NCBI GenBank assembly: GCA_020848695.1
Contig: JADLHT010000022.1
Span: 1-64,000 of the forward strand
DNA from: Saprospiraceae bacterium
GTDB lineage: Bacteria > Bacteroidota > Bacteroidia > Chitinophagales > Saprospiraceae
Direction: 5' to 3'
DNA: 64,000 nucleotides
The notes beneath the pieces were generated by a model. The model was not told where the DNA came from. It worked only from the letters and a program-made list of their open reading frames with translations, and searched no databases. Made by a program: the position numbers and the translations under genes. Below are positions 52,797 to 62,496 of the stretch, in pieces (within the stretch, counting starts at the first letter, position 1; each line of letters opens with the position of its first letter).

Positions 52797-53291
52797 TTAC
52801 CATAAATTTTGAGACTGCAAGATGTGTTCTATAACCTGACGAATACATCCTTGCCCGCCCTTGTGTTCAGAAACATATTCTGATATCTCAATAACTTCTC
52901 GAACAGAATCATGAGGACAGGCAGCTAATCCGGAATACTTAAGACATTCTAAATCCGGTATATCATCACCCATGTACATTACTTCTGATTGTTCAATCCC
53001 CCATTTTGAAATCTGATTTTGAAAAACAGGAAGCTTGTCTTCTACACCCAGATATATTTCATGAATACCAAGCATTTTCATTCGTTGGATTATCCCGATA
53101 GATTTTCCTCCTGAAATAACAGCTATTTTCATTCCTGCAGAAATTGCACGTTTTATGGCATATCCATCCCTAACATTCATACTTCGTAAAAACTCTCCCT
53201 GGTCGGTAACCAAGATAGAATTATCGGTAAAAACACCATCGATATCAAATACGACAGCTTTAATTTTTGCCAATTTGTCGAATACGTTCAT
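52797..53291 (-). CDS. KdsC-like HAD phosphatase
   Basis: This 164-residue HAD-superfamily phosphatase lacks a cap domain. Motif I is VFDIDGVFTD (about 15-24), motif II is VISGG, and motif III/IV is MYMGDDIPDLECL. It matches 3-deoxy-D-manno-octulosonate 8-phosphate phosphatase (KdsC), used in Kdo synthesis for lipopolysaccharide. No kdsA or kdsB is adjacent. Its stop abuts the prenyltransferase start. Confidence 0.88.
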   Translation of the reverse strand: MNVFDKLAKIKAVVFDIDGVFTDNSILVTDQGEFLRSMNVRDGYAIKRAISAGMKIAVISGGKSIGIIQRMKMLGIHEIYLGVEDKLPVFQNQISKWGIEQSEVMYMGDDIPDLECLKYSGLAACPHDSVREVIEISEYVSEHKGGQGCIRQVIEHILQSQNLW

Positions 53292-53294
53292 ATT

Positions 53295-53543
53295 TCAGCT
53301 ATTGTTGTCACGCCATTCATAGACCCACTTTGCTTGAATTTGTTCCAAGTGAGCTTCGTTACAGTCTTCTCTTTTCCCTTCAAAATTTGAAATCTCCAGA
53401 ATCCATTCAAGAAGATCTGTAAATCTAAGACGGTAAATTTTTCCTTCATTAAAATCTGAACCAAATCTTTCGTACAACTTCATCGCAATGTCTTCATGAT
53501 CCTTCCAATAGATCGGTAGATTTTCAATTTCTTTAAATGCCAT
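53295..53543 (-). CDS. iscX: Fe-S cluster assembly adaptor IscX
   Basis: This 82-residue acidic protein has the IscX pattern: IYWKDHEDIAMKLYERFG, then RLRFTDLLEWILEI and a C-terminal IQAKWVYEWRD helix. IscX binds the cysteine desulfurase IscS and ferrous iron. It lies 3 bp upstream of the KdsC-like gene. A 2Fe-2S ferredoxin is 135 bp away on the same strand, consistent with a split isc set. Confidence 0.88.
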   Translation of the reverse strand: MAFKEIENLPIYWKDHEDIAMKLYERFGSDFNEGKIYRLRFTDLLEWILEISNFEGKREDCNEAHLEQIQAKWVYEWRDNNS

Positions 53544-53678
53544 CTTAGCTGATTCTTATTTTGTAATTTAACAAATTCTAAATATTAATAATGAAGTTAA
53601 TAAACGATTGCCGATAAATAGGCTCCAAATTATTAAATACTTGACTTATGATCTTTAATTTTATCTGTAATCTATTGT

Positions 53679-54020
53679 TTAATGCTCATGTCCAATAATT
53701 CTTCTTTGATCGGGAATTTCAACTTCAAGTTTAATATCTTCATTTAAGACAATACATTGACAAGCTAATCTTGATTCTAATCTTGGATTAATAGCCCTGT
53801 CAATAAAATTTTCTTCCTTATCTGAAATCTCCTCAATATCTTGATCTCCTTTGAGGAGATAAATATGACAGGTAGAACAAGCACATACACCACCACAGTT
53901 ATGATTCAAATGTACATCAAACTTCTCGGTTAATTCCAAGATGCTTATATCAGTACCTTCAAACTCAAACTCAGCAGCCGGAATTGACTTATCTTCGAAG
54001 TTGAATTTAATCTTACTCAT
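53679..54020 (-). CDS. fdx: Adrenodoxin-type 2Fe-2S ferredoxin
   Basis: This 113-residue electron carrier has the ligand set CGGVCACSTC (first three Cys at about 42, 48 and 51) and a fourth Cys in RLACQC near residue 87. The vertebrate-type spacing fits ferredoxins of the Isc system. It lies between icd and iscX on the minus strand. Confidence 0.9.
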   Translation of the reverse strand: MSKIKFNFEDKSIPAAEFEFEGTDISILELTEKFDVHLNHNCGGVCACSTCHIYLLKGDQDIEEISDKEENFIDRAINPRLESRLACQCIVLNEDIKLEVEIPDQRRIIGHEH

Positions 54021-54080
54021 GAATGAACTAACAACAATTGATTTTCTAACAGGTTTATTTTTTTAAATTAAACCTTACAA

Positions 54081-55301
54081 TCAGTTCATGTTATTAATGA
54101 TTTCATTTCCAAATTCAGAACATTTCAATAAAGTTGCATCCTTCATCAATCTGTGAAAATCATAGGTTACTCGCTTATCGGAAATAGATTTTTCCAATCC
54201 ATGAATAATTAATTTTGAAGCTTCAGTCCAGTCCAAATAATCCAACATCATCACCGCTGAGAGAATTACAGAACTAGGATTAACTTTATCCTGATTAGCA
54301 TATTTTGGGGCTGTGCCATGGGTTGCTTCGAAGATTGCGTGTCCGGTAACATAATTAATGTTAGCTCCCGGAGCAATACCTATTCCACCAACTTGTGCGG
54401 CTAAAGCATCGGAGACATAATCACCATTTAAATTTAATGTCGCGATTACATCATACTCTTCAGGCCTTAAAAGAATCTGTTGTAGAAAGGCATCAGCAAT
54501 AACGTCTTTAATAATAATACCATTTGGTAATTTGACCCATGGTCCGCCATCTAATAATTCACCACCGAATTCATTTCTGGCTAGCTCATATCCCCATTCC
54601 ATAAAACCGCCTTCAGTGAATTTCATAATGTTTCCTTTATGAACCAGTGTTACACTTTTCTGCTTATTGGCAATTGCATATTCGATTGCAGCCCGAACAA
54701 TTCTTTCCGTTCCTTCCTGAGATACAGGCTTTATTCCATATCCAGTGCTATTTGGAAATCTGACTTTCTTAAATTTATCTGGAAAGTTTGTTTTTAATAG
54801 GTCCGAAAACTTTTTCCCATCTTCTGTACCAGCTTCAAATTCAATTCCTGCATAGATATCTTCAGTGTTCTCTCTAAAAATGCACATATCAACTTTATTA
54901 GGTTCAATTACAGGTGATGGTACACCCTGAAACCATCTTACCGGTCTGACACAGGCATATAAATCAAGTTGTTGTCTTAAAGCAACATTTAAAGATCGAA
55001 TTCCGCCTCCAACAGGAGTTGTTAGGGGGCCTTTTATAGCCACAAGATGAGATTTAATAATGTCGAGGGTTTCTTCAGGCAGCCAATTACCGGTAGCATG
55101 GAAAGCTTTTTCACCGGCCAATACTTCTTTCCATTCTATTTTTTTAGTACCTCTATAAGCCTTTTCTACTGCAGCATCAATTACCTTAACGGAAGCTCTC
55201 CAAATATCTCCACCCGTTCCATCACCTTCAATAAAAGGAATAATACAAAAATCCGGTACGGTTAATTTTCCATTCGAGCATGTAATTTTTTGATAATTCA
55301 T
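54081..55301 (-). CDS. icd: NADP-dependent isocitrate dehydrogenase
   Basis: This TCA-cycle enzyme converts isocitrate to 2-oxoglutarate. The 406 residues show the substrate loop [22 protein letters not shown], in which the Ser is the phosphorylation site of E. coli Icd. They also show [17 protein letters not shown] and the NADP-specific residues (Lys-Tyr in [15 protein letters not shown], later Tyr and Arg in VTYDFHRL). A TATTTTTG box lies 60 bp upstream of the ATG. Confidence 0.95.
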   Translation of the reverse strand: MNYQKITCSNGKLTVPDFCIIPFIEGDGTGGDIWRASVKVIDAAVEKAYRGTKKIEWKEVLAGEKAFHATGNWLPEETLDIIKSHLVAIKGPLTTPVGGGIRSLNVALRQQLDLYACVRPVRWFQGVPSPVIEPNKVDMCIFRENTEDIYAGIEFEAGTEDGKKFSDLLKTNFPDKFKKVRFPNSTGYGIKPVSQEGTERIVRAAIEYAIANKQKSVTLVHKGNIMKFTEGGFMEWGYELARNEFGGELLDGGPWVKLPNGIIIKDVIADAFLQQILLRPEEYDVIATLNLNGDYVSDALAAQVGGIGIAPGANINYVTGHAIFEATHGTAPKYANQDKVNPSSVILSAVMMLDYLDWTEASKLIIHGLEKSISDKRVTYDFHRLMKDATLLKCSEFGNEIINNMN

Positions 55302-55360
55302 TATTTATATATTTTAATAATTATAATATGTTATTTTAATTTGGATTATTTTTTGCGCTG

Positions 55361-55368
55361 CAAAAATA
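55361..55368 (-). promoter_or_regulatory. -7 box of icd (TATTTTTG)
   Basis: A minus-strand TAnnTTTG octamer gives an expected leader of about 55 nt. Confidence 0.4.
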
Positions 55369-55558
55369 AGCCCTACAGGGATAAGAGATACAGTTTTTTA
55401 ATTTCAATTAATAGGAATAAAAACCCGAATATTCAATTCCTGAATACTTATGATATACTAAATGATTAATAAAAGCTCCAATTCGATCCTATTTTTCTGC
55501 AATTCACTCTCAATTTATTCTCTAAATAATTTAGCATAACTCAGGTAGAGAAACTTAG

Positions 55559-55566
55559 TACCTTTG
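55559..55566 (+). promoter_or_regulatory. -7 box of ruvB (TACCTTTG), almost on the ATG
   Basis: The octamer ends 5 bp before the ruvB ATG (55572). With the usual 4-6 nt to the transcript start, the mRNA would begin at or within a base of the AUG. Confidence 0.5.
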
Positions 55567-55571
55567 ATCTT

Positions 55572-56597
55572 ATGAGGAATCCAATTCTCGACTCTGATAG
55601 CGATAATCTTCAACCGGAGGAAAAAATTATTGAAAAAGCTTTACGTCCAAAAGTGCTCACTGATTTTTCCGGACAATTGAAAGTTGTTGAAAATCTAAAG
55701 ATTTTTATAGAAGCTGCTAAGCAAAGAAATGAAGCACTGGATCATGTTCTGCTCCATGGTCCTCCAGGATTAGGCAAAACTACTTTATCACATATTATTT
55801 CTAATGAATTGGGTACAGGTTTAAAAATGACATCCGGTCCTGTACTTGAAAAACCAGGTGATCTTGCAGGGATACTTACTAATCTTCAGGTAGGTGATGT
55901 GCTATTCATTGATGAAATCCATCGATTGAATACAGTTGTTGAAGAATATTTGTATTCTGCTATGGAAGATTACAGAATTGATATCATGATTGATTCCGGA
56001 CCTAGTGCCAGAAGCATTCAACTCACCATAAATCCATTTACTCTTGTTGGCGCAACTACAAGAATGGGCTTACTAACTGCCCCCTTAAGATCTCGTTTCT
56101 CCATAAATTGTCATCTTGATTATTACGATACAGAGACCTTACTTAAAATATTAAGGCGATCATCACAAATACTCCAGATCAGTCATACCAAATCAGGACT
56201 TGAAGAAATTTCGAAACGAAGTCGAGGAACACCGCGAATAGCCAATGCTCTTCTAAGAAGACTGAGAGACTTTGCCCAAATTAAAGGAACTGGCGAACTC
56301 AATCTGGATATTGCACAAATGGGATTAAATGCATTGAATGTTGATTCTCACGGTCTTGATGAAATGGACAATAGGATATTAAATGCAATCATCGAAAAAT
56401 TCAATGGCGGTCCGGTAGGCTTAACTACGATTGGAACAGCTGTAGGCGAGGAAGCGGGTACAATTGAGGAAGTTCATGAACCCTTCCTTATTATGGAAGG
56501 ATTTATCCAGAGGACACCACGTGGTCGAATCGCTACTCGAAAAGCCTATGAACATCTTAAACTTGAATTTAAAGGCAATGAGAATTCATTATTCTAG
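55572..56597 (+). CDS. ruvB: Holliday junction branch migration helicase RuvB
   Basis: RuvB is the AAA+ motor that drives branch migration with RuvA. The 341 residues show [12 protein letters not shown] (Walker A near 63-72), [10 protein letters not shown], the [17 protein letters not shown] sensor/arginine-finger region and a C-terminal winged helix ([17 protein letters not shown]). The ATG at 55572 is nearly coincident with the predicted transcript start. Confidence 0.97.
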   Translation: MRNPILDSDSDNLQPEEKIIEKALRPKVLTDFSGQLKVVENLKIFIEAAKQRNEALDHVLLHGPPGLGKTTLSHIISNELGTGLKMTSGPVLEKPGDLAGILTNLQVGDVLFIDEIHRLNTVVEEYLYSAMEDYRIDIMIDSGPSARSIQLTINPFTLVGATTRMGLLTAPLRSRFSINCHLDYYDTETLLKILRRSSQILQISHTKSGLEEISKRSRGTPRIANALLRRLRDFAQIKGTGELNLDIAQMGLNALNVDSHGLDEMDNRILNAIIEKFNGGPVGLTTIGTAVGEEAGTIEEVHEPFLIMEGFIQRTPRGRIATRKAYEHLKLEFKGNENSLF

Positions 56598-56656
56598 AAA
56601 TGATTATTATCAGGACAGAAGCTCATTAAAATGAAATTAAATTTTTAGATACTAAG

Positions 56657-57256
56657 ATGAAGTCTAAATTATTTATTCTCTTTTCTTTAATTTTTTTTAT
56701 AATTACTTCATGTTGTTATGTAACTAGCCAAGACTGTGGTTGTGATCCTCCTGAACCTTTCATTAACGAAGAAGTGAAGAACTACATTTTTCCTTATCAT
56801 TCTAACCAATTAATATTTGTCTCAGAAAGTATTCCTGTCAGAGAGCAACTTATCCATAGAAAGTTTGATGAAGGTAGTTATTTTATTGGAGGAGATGAAT
56901 GTGGATCGGATTTTAAAAGTTTCATTGTTCAATATCTTACAGTTCCTTCTGAGAAATCTATTTTAAATTTGGAAGCAGTAGCTGAATTCATCGAATTTAG
57001 AACAGATCGATACGGAGAAAATTTTTTATTCTTTCACCCAAATCAGAATATCCCTACAATGATAATTGAGAATGAAGATTATAAAATTCAAATAACCGAT
57101 TCTATTCATGGCCGAGTAAGTCTTCATGTCTTCAAGGTAAAAGCTAAGAAGGCAGATATTGAAAGACTTCAATTTCAAGAGTTCGAATTTATCGAATCCA
57201 TTGGTCTAATTGCATATACAGACAAAGAAGGAGAAAAATGGAAATTGAAGTTATAA
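56657..57256 (+). CDS. Unknown lipoprotein
   Basis: This 199-residue protein has a hydrophobic leader and lipobox (LIFFIITSC, Cys near 19), then a Cys-rich stretch (QDCGCDPPEP). The remainder is mixed alpha/beta without a family I recognise. It follows ruvB by 59 bp and is convergent with trmD. Confidence 0.65.
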   Translation: MKSKLFILFSLIFFIITSCCYVTSQDCGCDPPEPFINEEVKNYIFPYHSNQLIFVSESIPVREQLIHRKFDEGSYFIGGDECGSDFKSFIVQYLTVPSEKSILNLEAVAEFIEFRTDRYGENFLFFHPNQNIPTMIIENEDYKIQITDSIHGRVSLHVFKVKAKKADIERLQFQEFEFIESIGLIAYTDKEGEKWKLKL

Positions 57257-57302
57257 AATTAGAATGATTGTTGTAGGATTTTTTCTCAACAATATATTGA
57301 AA

Positions 57303-57983
57303 TCATTCTTCCTGCAACAGATCCGGTCTTAATCTTTGTGTTCTTTCTAGAGATTGTTCATAGCGCCACTCATCGATCTTGGCTTCATGACCGCTTAACA
57401 ATATTTTCGGCACTTTCAATCCTTCAAAATTTTCAGGACGAGTGTAAACCGGAGGGGCCAATAAGTTGTCTTGAAAAGAATCAGTTAAAGCAGAAGTCTC
57501 ATCATTAAGTACTCCTGGGATTAATCGGCCTATCGAATCCACCAAAACTGCAGCTGCAAGTTCTCCTCCGCTCAACACATAATCTCCGATCGAGATTTCC
57601 AAACTTACATACTGATCACGGAATCTCTGATCAATACCTTTATAATGTCCACAGATAAGTAATAAATTGCTTTTTAAACTTAAGCTATTAGATAATTTTT
57701 GATTTAACTTAGTACCATCCGGGGTCAGATAGATAACTTCATCATATTTAATGTTTTGCTGCAATTGTTTGAGACAATTTACCAATGGTTCCATCATCAT
57801 GACCATTCCGGATCCTCCGCCATAAACATAATCGTCGATTTGCTTGTGCTGGCCAATCCCATATTCTCTCAAATCTATTACATTGATATTGAGTAATTCT
57901 CTCTGATGTGCTCTTTTTAAAATAGAGTGATTGAAAGGACTTGATAATAATTCAGGAACTGCAGATATGATGTCAATTCTCAA
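57303..57983 (-). CDS. trmD: tRNA (guanine37-N1)-methyltransferase TrmD
   Basis: TrmD makes m1G37 next to the anticodon. The 226-residue SPOUT protein starts (L/M)RIDIISAVPELL and contains DDYVYGGGSGMVMM, GHYKGIDQR and SIGDYVLSGGELAA of the trefoil-knot SAM site. The frame also opens with a TTG at 57995, but a TTG at 57983 gives the normal family N-terminus and has GGAG 7 nt upstream, one of the few SD-like signals in the window. Confidence 0.94.
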   Translation of the reverse strand: MRIDIISAVPELLSSPFNHSILKRAHQRELLNINVIDLREYGIGQHKQIDDYVYGGGSGMVMMMEPLVNCLKQLQQNIKYDEVIYLTPDGTKLNQKLSNSLSLKSNLLLICGHYKGIDQRFRDQYVSLEISIGDYVLSGGELAAAVLVDSIGRLIPGVLNDETSALTDSFQDNLLAPPVYTRPENFEGLKVPKILLSGHEAKIDEWRYEQSLERTQRLRPDLLQEE

Positions 57984-58085
57984 AATAAACTCCAATTAAC
58001 TTTTGAAAAAATGTTGAGCATTTTTTCTATCTATAAAAACTAATTCAAAAACTCAGATTTCCAATCTATCCGAGTTGCAATTTAT

Positions 58086-58751
58086 TTAATTTTCAATTCC
58101 CAACAATTCTACCTCAAAAACTAGCGCTGAAAAAGGTTTAATATCTGCTCCGGCACCTCTTTCGCCATAAGCTAGATTGTAGGGTATGAAAAATTTAAAT
58201 TTAGAACCTACTGGCATAAGTTGCACTCCTTCAGTCCACCCTGGAATTACACCATTTAATGGAAATGAAATTGGCTCTCCTCTTTGAACGGAGCTATCAA
58301 AAACCTTACCATCCGGTAATGTACCATGATAATGTACTTTCACCTTACTGGTCGGACCTGGTTTTGATCCGGTACCCATATTTATAACCTGATACTGCAA
58401 GCCGCTTGGAGTAGTAATGACCCCGGGTTTTGATCTGTTCTCAGCTAAAAACTTTTCACCGGCTTCTTTATTGGCATTGTGTTTACTGGAAGAGACTTCC
58501 TTCATGGCATTACTATAACTCTGAGTTGCCTCATCGACAGTCATCGTTGACTTACCATTCATTTGGTCTTTAATACCTTTTAAAAAATCTTCATAATTAA
58601 GACTATCAATGCCCTGTTCGCTGAATGACTTGGCAATCAATATTCCTATACTGTAACTGAATTTATCCATTGACTTATTTTCTTGTGCATTGATATCTGA
58701 AAGAGAAAAAATATAAGCACAGCAAAGTGCTGAAATAATAATACTTTTCAT
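58086..58751 (-). CDS. Exported FKBP-type peptidyl-prolyl isomerase (FkpA/Mip-like)
   Basis: This 221-residue protein has a signal peptide (about 1-22), an N-terminal helical dimerisation domain (SYSIGILIAKSFSEQGID) and a C-terminal FKBP domain. Active-site landmarks are VKVHYHGTLPDGKVFDSS, VIPGWTEGVQLM and IPYNLAYGERGA. It acts on periplasmic protein folding. It follows the dipeptidase by 2 bp. Confidence 0.92.
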   Translation of the reverse strand: MKSIIISALCCAYIFSLSDINAQENKSMDKFSYSIGILIAKSFSEQGIDSLNYEDFLKGIKDQMNGKSTMTVDEATQSYSNAMKEVSSSKHNANKEAGEKFLAENRSKPGVITTPSGLQYQVINMGTGSKPGPTSKVKVHYHGTLPDGKVFDSSVQRGEPISFPLNGVIPGWTEGVQLMPVGSKFKFFIPYNLAYGERGAGADIKPFSALVFEVELLGIEN

Positions 58752-58753
58752 TT

Positions 58754-60133
58754 CTATTTTGAATTTTGATGTAGTGCTGTATAATTTTTATAGAACAAAG
58801 GTATAGTTTCTATTCCTTTTTGAAAGTTAAACAGTCCATAATGTTCGTTTGGTGAATGAATGTTATCAGAATCAAGACCAAATCCCATCAAGACTGTTTT
58901 TAATCCCAAAACTTTTTCAAACAAAGCAATAATGGGAATACTTCCACCTCCTCGTGTAGGAATTGGTTTTTTGCCAAAACATTCTTCGATTGCCATTGCA
59001 GCGGCCTTATAAGCAATACCTTCCGTTGGTGTAACTACAGGTTCGCCTCCATGTAATTCAGTAACTTTAACTTTAACAGAATCAGGAGCAATAGATTCAA
59101 AATGCCTTGTAAAAAGTTCTGCTATCTTTTGCGAATTCTGATGAGGAACTAGGCGCATTGAAATTTTTGCATAAGCCTTGGAAGGTAAAACTGTTTTAGC
59201 TCCTTCACCTGTATATCCACCCCAGATACCGTTTAATTCTAAAGTCGGCCTGACTCCTGTCCTTTCCAAAGTTGTATAATCTTTCTCACCCCAGACTTCA
59301 TTAATTTCAAGATCTTTTTTGTAAGAATCAAGACTAAAGGGTGCTTTATTTAGATCTAATCGTTCCTGAGTCGATAAGCTCAACACATCATCATAAAATC
59401 CAGGTATTGTAATATGATTGTTATCATCATGAAGTGAAGCAATCATCTTGGCGAGAATTGTAATTGGATTTGCTACTGCCCCACCATACACTCCGGAATG
59501 AAGATCTCGGTTAGGTCCTGTAAGCTCCACTTCCATATAAGCAAGTCCTCTCAGTCCGGTTTCGATGGAAGGATTATCCATACTAATCATTGAGGTATCA
59601 CTGACCATAACTATGTCCGCTTTAAGCTTTTCTTTGTTTTTTTCAAGAAAAGTACCAAGATTAGATGATCCAACCTCTTCTTCCCCTTCAATCATAAATT
59701 TGACATTACAGGGCAGAGCCTGAGTAGCTAACATCGTTTCCAATGCCTTTACATGCATAAAAAACTGCCCTTTATCATCGCAAGAACCTCTGGCATAGAT
59801 TTTACCATCCTTAATGACTGGGTCAAATGGTCCACTGGTCCAAAGTTCGAGAGGGTCCGGAGGTTGCACATCATAATGACCATATGTTAAGACTGTCGGA
59901 AGTTTGGGGTCAACAATCTTCTCAGCATAGACTATTGGATGTCCTTCAGTCTGACAGATTTCGGCATGATTGCAACCAACTTTTAGAAGAGCCTCTTTCA
60001 CAGCTTCTGCACATCTAGAGGTATCTGCATTTCTGTTGGAATCTGCACTAACTGAAGGAATTCTAAGCAATTCCATTAATTCATCCGTAAATCGGCTAAA
60101 ATTCTCCTGAATATATGTATTTATAGCACTCAT
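58754..60133 (-). CDS. M20-family dipeptidase
   Basis: This 459-residue cytosolic metallopeptidase (carnosinase/CNDP-like) has the metal-site motifs TYGHYDVQP (about 83-91), ARGSCDDKGQ (about 114-123) and EGEEEVGSSNL (about 149-159), plus the late ligand HSPNEHYGL. The lid/dimerisation domain follows DLHSGVYGG. It is probably co-transcribed with the FKBP gene from a TATGTTTG box. Confidence 0.92.
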   Translation of the reverse strand: MSAINTYIQENFSRFTDELMELLRIPSVSADSNRNADTSRCAEAVKEALLKVGCNHAEICQTEGHPIVYAEKIVDPKLPTVLTYGHYDVQPPDPLELWTSGPFDPVIKDGKIYARGSCDDKGQFFMHVKALETMLATQALPCNVKFMIEGEEEVGSSNLGTFLEKNKEKLKADIVMVSDTSMISMDNPSIETGLRGLAYMEVELTGPNRDLHSGVYGGAVANPITILAKMIASLHDDNNHITIPGFYDDVLSLSTQERLDLNKAPFSLDSYKKDLEINEVWGEKDYTTLERTGVRPTLELNGIWGGYTGEGAKTVLPSKAYAKISMRLVPHQNSQKIAELFTRHFESIAPDSVKVKVTELHGGEPVVTPTEGIAYKAAAMAIEECFGKKPIPTRGGGSIPIIALFEKVLGLKTVLMGFGLDSDNIHSPNEHYGLFNFQKGIETIPLFYKNYTALHQNSK

Positions 60134-60167
60134 TTCTATTAATTTAACAATTAAGCAATATGGATTG

Positions 60168-60175
60168 CAAACATA
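60168..60175 (-). promoter_or_regulatory. -7 box of the dipeptidase-FKBP pair (TATGTTTG)
   Basis: This minus-strand TAnnTTTG octamer lies 34 bp before the dipeptidase ATG. A TTG lies 24 bp upstream of it, slightly longer than the usual spacing. Confidence 0.4.
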
Positions 60176-60280
60176 CTACAAAAGAAAAATGTAGAATTAC
60201 AAAAAGGACATAGGTATACTACCCTAAGTGACCGTCACTCAGTCAGTAGAATCGATAAAATTGGGAATGGAACCTGAGAA

Positions 60281-60613
60281 TTAGAAACGTCTGTTTCTAT
60301 TTCCTCCTCCGTTACCGTTGCCTCCTCTGAAGTTCCTGCCGCCTCCGCCTCCAGTGCGTGGTGGTCTGCTCTCACGTGGTTCTGATTTTTTCACCACGAT
60401 CATTCTTCCATCCAACTCAGTCTCATTGAGCCCGTTAATGGCATTCATACCTTCATCATCATTTGGCATTTCAACAAAGCCATAACCTTTAGAGCGTCCC
60501 GACATCTTATCGGTAACAATCTTAGCATCAGTAACTTCACCGTATTTCTCAAAAGCTTCTCTTAGAGTGCTTTCTTTAGTCTGGAAGTCAAGTTTTGTAA
60601 CAAAAATGTTCAT
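60281..60613 (-). CDS. RRM RNA-binding protein with Gly-rich tail
   Basis: This 110-residue protein has one RNA-recognition motif: RNP2 NIFVTKL at 2-8 and RNP1 KGYGFVEM at about 42-49. A Gly/Arg/Asn-rich tail (TGGGGGRNFRGGNG...) follows. Such short RRM proteins are abundant in cyanobacteria and Bacteroidota and are often cold- or stress-responsive. The transcript probably begins with a perfect hairpin (60627-60650) just upstream of the start, a possible self-control site. Confidence 0.93.
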   Translation of the reverse strand: MNIFVTKLDFQTKESTLREAFEKYGEVTDAKIVTDKMSGRSKGYGFVEMPNDDEGMNAINGLNETELDGRMIVVKKSEPRESRPPRTGGGGGRNFRGGNGNGGGNRNRRF

Positions 60614-60626
60614 AAAAAAAATTCAA

Positions 60627-60650
60627 GTCCTGCGATTTGTAAATCAGGAC
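60627..60650 (-). promoter_or_regulatory. 5'-terminal hairpin in the leader of the RRM gene
   Basis: GTCCTG and CAGGAC are perfect 6-bp arms around 12 bases that contain a further ATTT/AAAT pairing. The hairpin lies between the -7 box (60654-60661) and the ATG (60613). The expected transcript start falls at about 60648-60650, so the stem would sit at the extreme 5' end of the mRNA. Confidence 0.5.
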
Positions 60651-60653
60651 GCC

Positions 60654-60661
60654 CAAAGTTA
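60654..60661 (-). promoter_or_regulatory. -7 box of the RRM gene (TAACTTTG)
   Basis: A minus-strand TAnnTTTG octamer lies 40 bp before the ATG. The leader would be about 35 nt. Confidence 0.5.
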
Positions 60662-60844
60662 TAGTAAATATTAGTATTTTAAATGATTTTATAAAGAAAT
60701 CTAATAATTTCTATTGAAAATGTGGTCAAAAACAAGTTTTTCTCCTAAATTCAGGGTTTCAAATTCAAATTTTCCGTCAAATTACCTGGCCTGTCCTGAT
60801 TGAAGTAAATATTATAAAATAATTTAATTTTACTCCGGAATTCT

Positions 60845-61834
60845 ATGAATTCTGAAATCTACTTTTACATGAAGGTCATTTTCATCCTTTTTCTACTTAT
60901 AAGACCGGCTCTGGGTTTGTGTGAGCTTGACAAAAATTACTCAGTTTCTGGTGGTTTAATTTTTTTAGTAGATGAAATTCCAGAATTATCACTCAAAATC
61001 AACAAACAAAGAAATCTAATTCTTCAAAAAAAACTTGAAAGAGATGAAATGTTATTACAATTCAACAACTCAATTCTTGATCGCAGAGGAAAGAGGATAT
61101 TGACTAGCCAAATTGATAAGATAGAAACAGACTTAGTTTTATTTGAAGATAAATTGAATTGCTATCTGCTTGCACAAAAACTTATTAACCAATTACAATA
61201 TCTTCCTAATTATAAAAAAAATACAGAATTAAAAAAAATCATTTATCTGATTGATCAGATCGATGCTGACAAAATTAAATATCATAAAGCTCATAAAAAA
61301 TATTATATTCCTGTTTTAAAAAATCAGTATTCAGATTACTTACCGGAAGAAGACTGCAAATTTGAAATGAGTTCAGATGGAAAAATTATTGCCAATCAAA
61401 AACAGATACTTTTAACTTATACTCCAAAAGAGTTAGAAAAGCATTACACAAATTCAGAGTTTCTAATAGTTTATACGAAATTACTGAAGTCAAATAAAAA
61501 ATATTACCTGGATTTAAAATTTGAATTCAAAGGGCAACGAGTAACTCAATTTTATGGCATATTTGTAGATACCAACCCACTAAAGTTAGGATTTTTGGAT
61601 GAAGATTATCTTGTTTTGCAAAATATGGTTTCCGCTCCGCCGCAAATTGACAAACTGACAGGTAATACCATCTACAAATTTCAATGTCCACTGACCAAAT
61701 CTGATCTTAAAAAACTTGCTAGAAAAGAAGTTGATAAGCTTACAATTGTATGGCCTACAGCAACCGAGACATATGAAGTTTTTAATCTCCACATTTATCA
61801 AAATTTAAGTAAATGTCTTCAAATAAAGAATTAA
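60845..61834 (+). CDS. Unknown exported protein with a coiled-coil region
   Basis: This 329-residue protein has a hydrophobic N-terminus (KVIFILFLLIRPALG). A charged helical region of about 90 residues (40-130) that looks like coiled coil comes next, and then a beta-rich C-terminal half. I do not recognise a family. The signal peptide would read better from the second Met (60869), so the first eight residues are uncertain. Its 3' end overlaps the miaE start by 22 bp. Confidence 0.65.
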   Translation: MNSEIYFYMKVIFILFLLIRPALGLCELDKNYSVSGGLIFLVDEIPELSLKINKQRNLILQKKLERDEMLLQFNNSILDRRGKRILTSQIDKIETDLVLFEDKLNCYLLAQKLINQLQYLPNYKKNTELKKIIYLIDQIDADKIKYHKAHKKYYIPVLKNQYSDYLPEEDCKFEMSSDGKIIANQKQILLTYTPKELEKHYTNSEFLIVYTKLLKSNKKYYLDLKFEFKGQRVTQFYGIFVDTNPLKLGFLDEDYLVLQNMVSAPPQIDKLTGNTIYKFQCPLTKSDLKKLARKEVDKLTIVWPTATETYEVFNLHIYQNLSKCLQIKN

Positions 61835-62418
61835 CAACTCTTGGCTTACATCTTCCTTCTGATCCAAGATGGGTAGATCTTACTCAGTACTCGCTGGAAG
61901 ATATTCTTAGTGACCATGCCTATTGTGAACAAAAAGCGGCAAGTTCATGCATCAGTTTGATTCAAATGTTTCCGGATAAAACTAGACTTGTAGAAGAAGT
62001 CGCACCGGTCGTTACCGAAGAATGGGGTCATTTCAGATTAGTTATCGCTGAACTAAAAAAAAGAGGTCTTCAACTAGGTTTTCAAAGAAAAGATGAATAC
62101 GTAAATGCCATTCTACAATTTACAATAAAAGGAGGAAGTAAGGAAGACAGACTTCTGGATCAATTGCTGTTATGTGCCTTAATTGAAGCACGATCCTGCG
62201 AACGCTTTAAGCTGTTATCGCAAAATCTGGAAGAAGAGAGTCTAAGAGATTTCTATCATCATTTCATGGTTTCTGAAGCTGGGCATTATCGTATGTTTAT
62301 TGAGCTTGCTGAACATTATTTTGATTCTAAAAAAGTTAGAGTTCGCTGGCAAGAGTTTCTGGATTATGAGGCCGGTATTGTTAAAAACCTAAAACCAAGA
62401 GGTGATCGCATGCATTGA
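61813..62418 (+). CDS. miaE: tRNA 2-methylthio-N6-isopentenyl-adenosine-37 hydroxylase MiaE
   Basis: MiaE is a non-heme di-iron monooxygenase that hydroxylates the isopentenyl group of ms2i6A37. The 201-residue helical protein has the ferritin-like ligand pattern: YCEQKAASS, EEWGHFRLV, LIEARSCERF and SEAGHYRMF. Being oxygen-dependent, it marks an organism that also lives aerobically beside its nitrate respiration. Confidence 0.93.
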   Translation: MSSNKELTTLGLHLPSDPRWVDLTQYSLEDILSDHAYCEQKAASSCISLIQMFPDKTRLVEEVAPVVTEEWGHFRLVIAELKKRGLQLGFQRKDEYVNAILQFTIKGGSKEDRLLDQLLLCALIEARSCERFKLLSQNLEEESLRDFYHHFMVSEAGHYRMFIELAEHYFDSKKVRVRWQEFLDYEAGIVKNLKPRGDRMH

Positions 62419-62496
62419 AACACATAGCTTTTTCTGAAGTTCTGGGCAAATGCTTAATATCAAATACTTAAAAACTAATGTAATGGGATACAGATA

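Noticed and set aside
57267..57293. ATTGTTG/CAACAAT inverted repeat between the ruvB-side lipoprotein and trmD
   Set aside because: A 7-bp AT-rich stem with a 13-base loop and no T tract in a fitting place is too weak to call a terminator.
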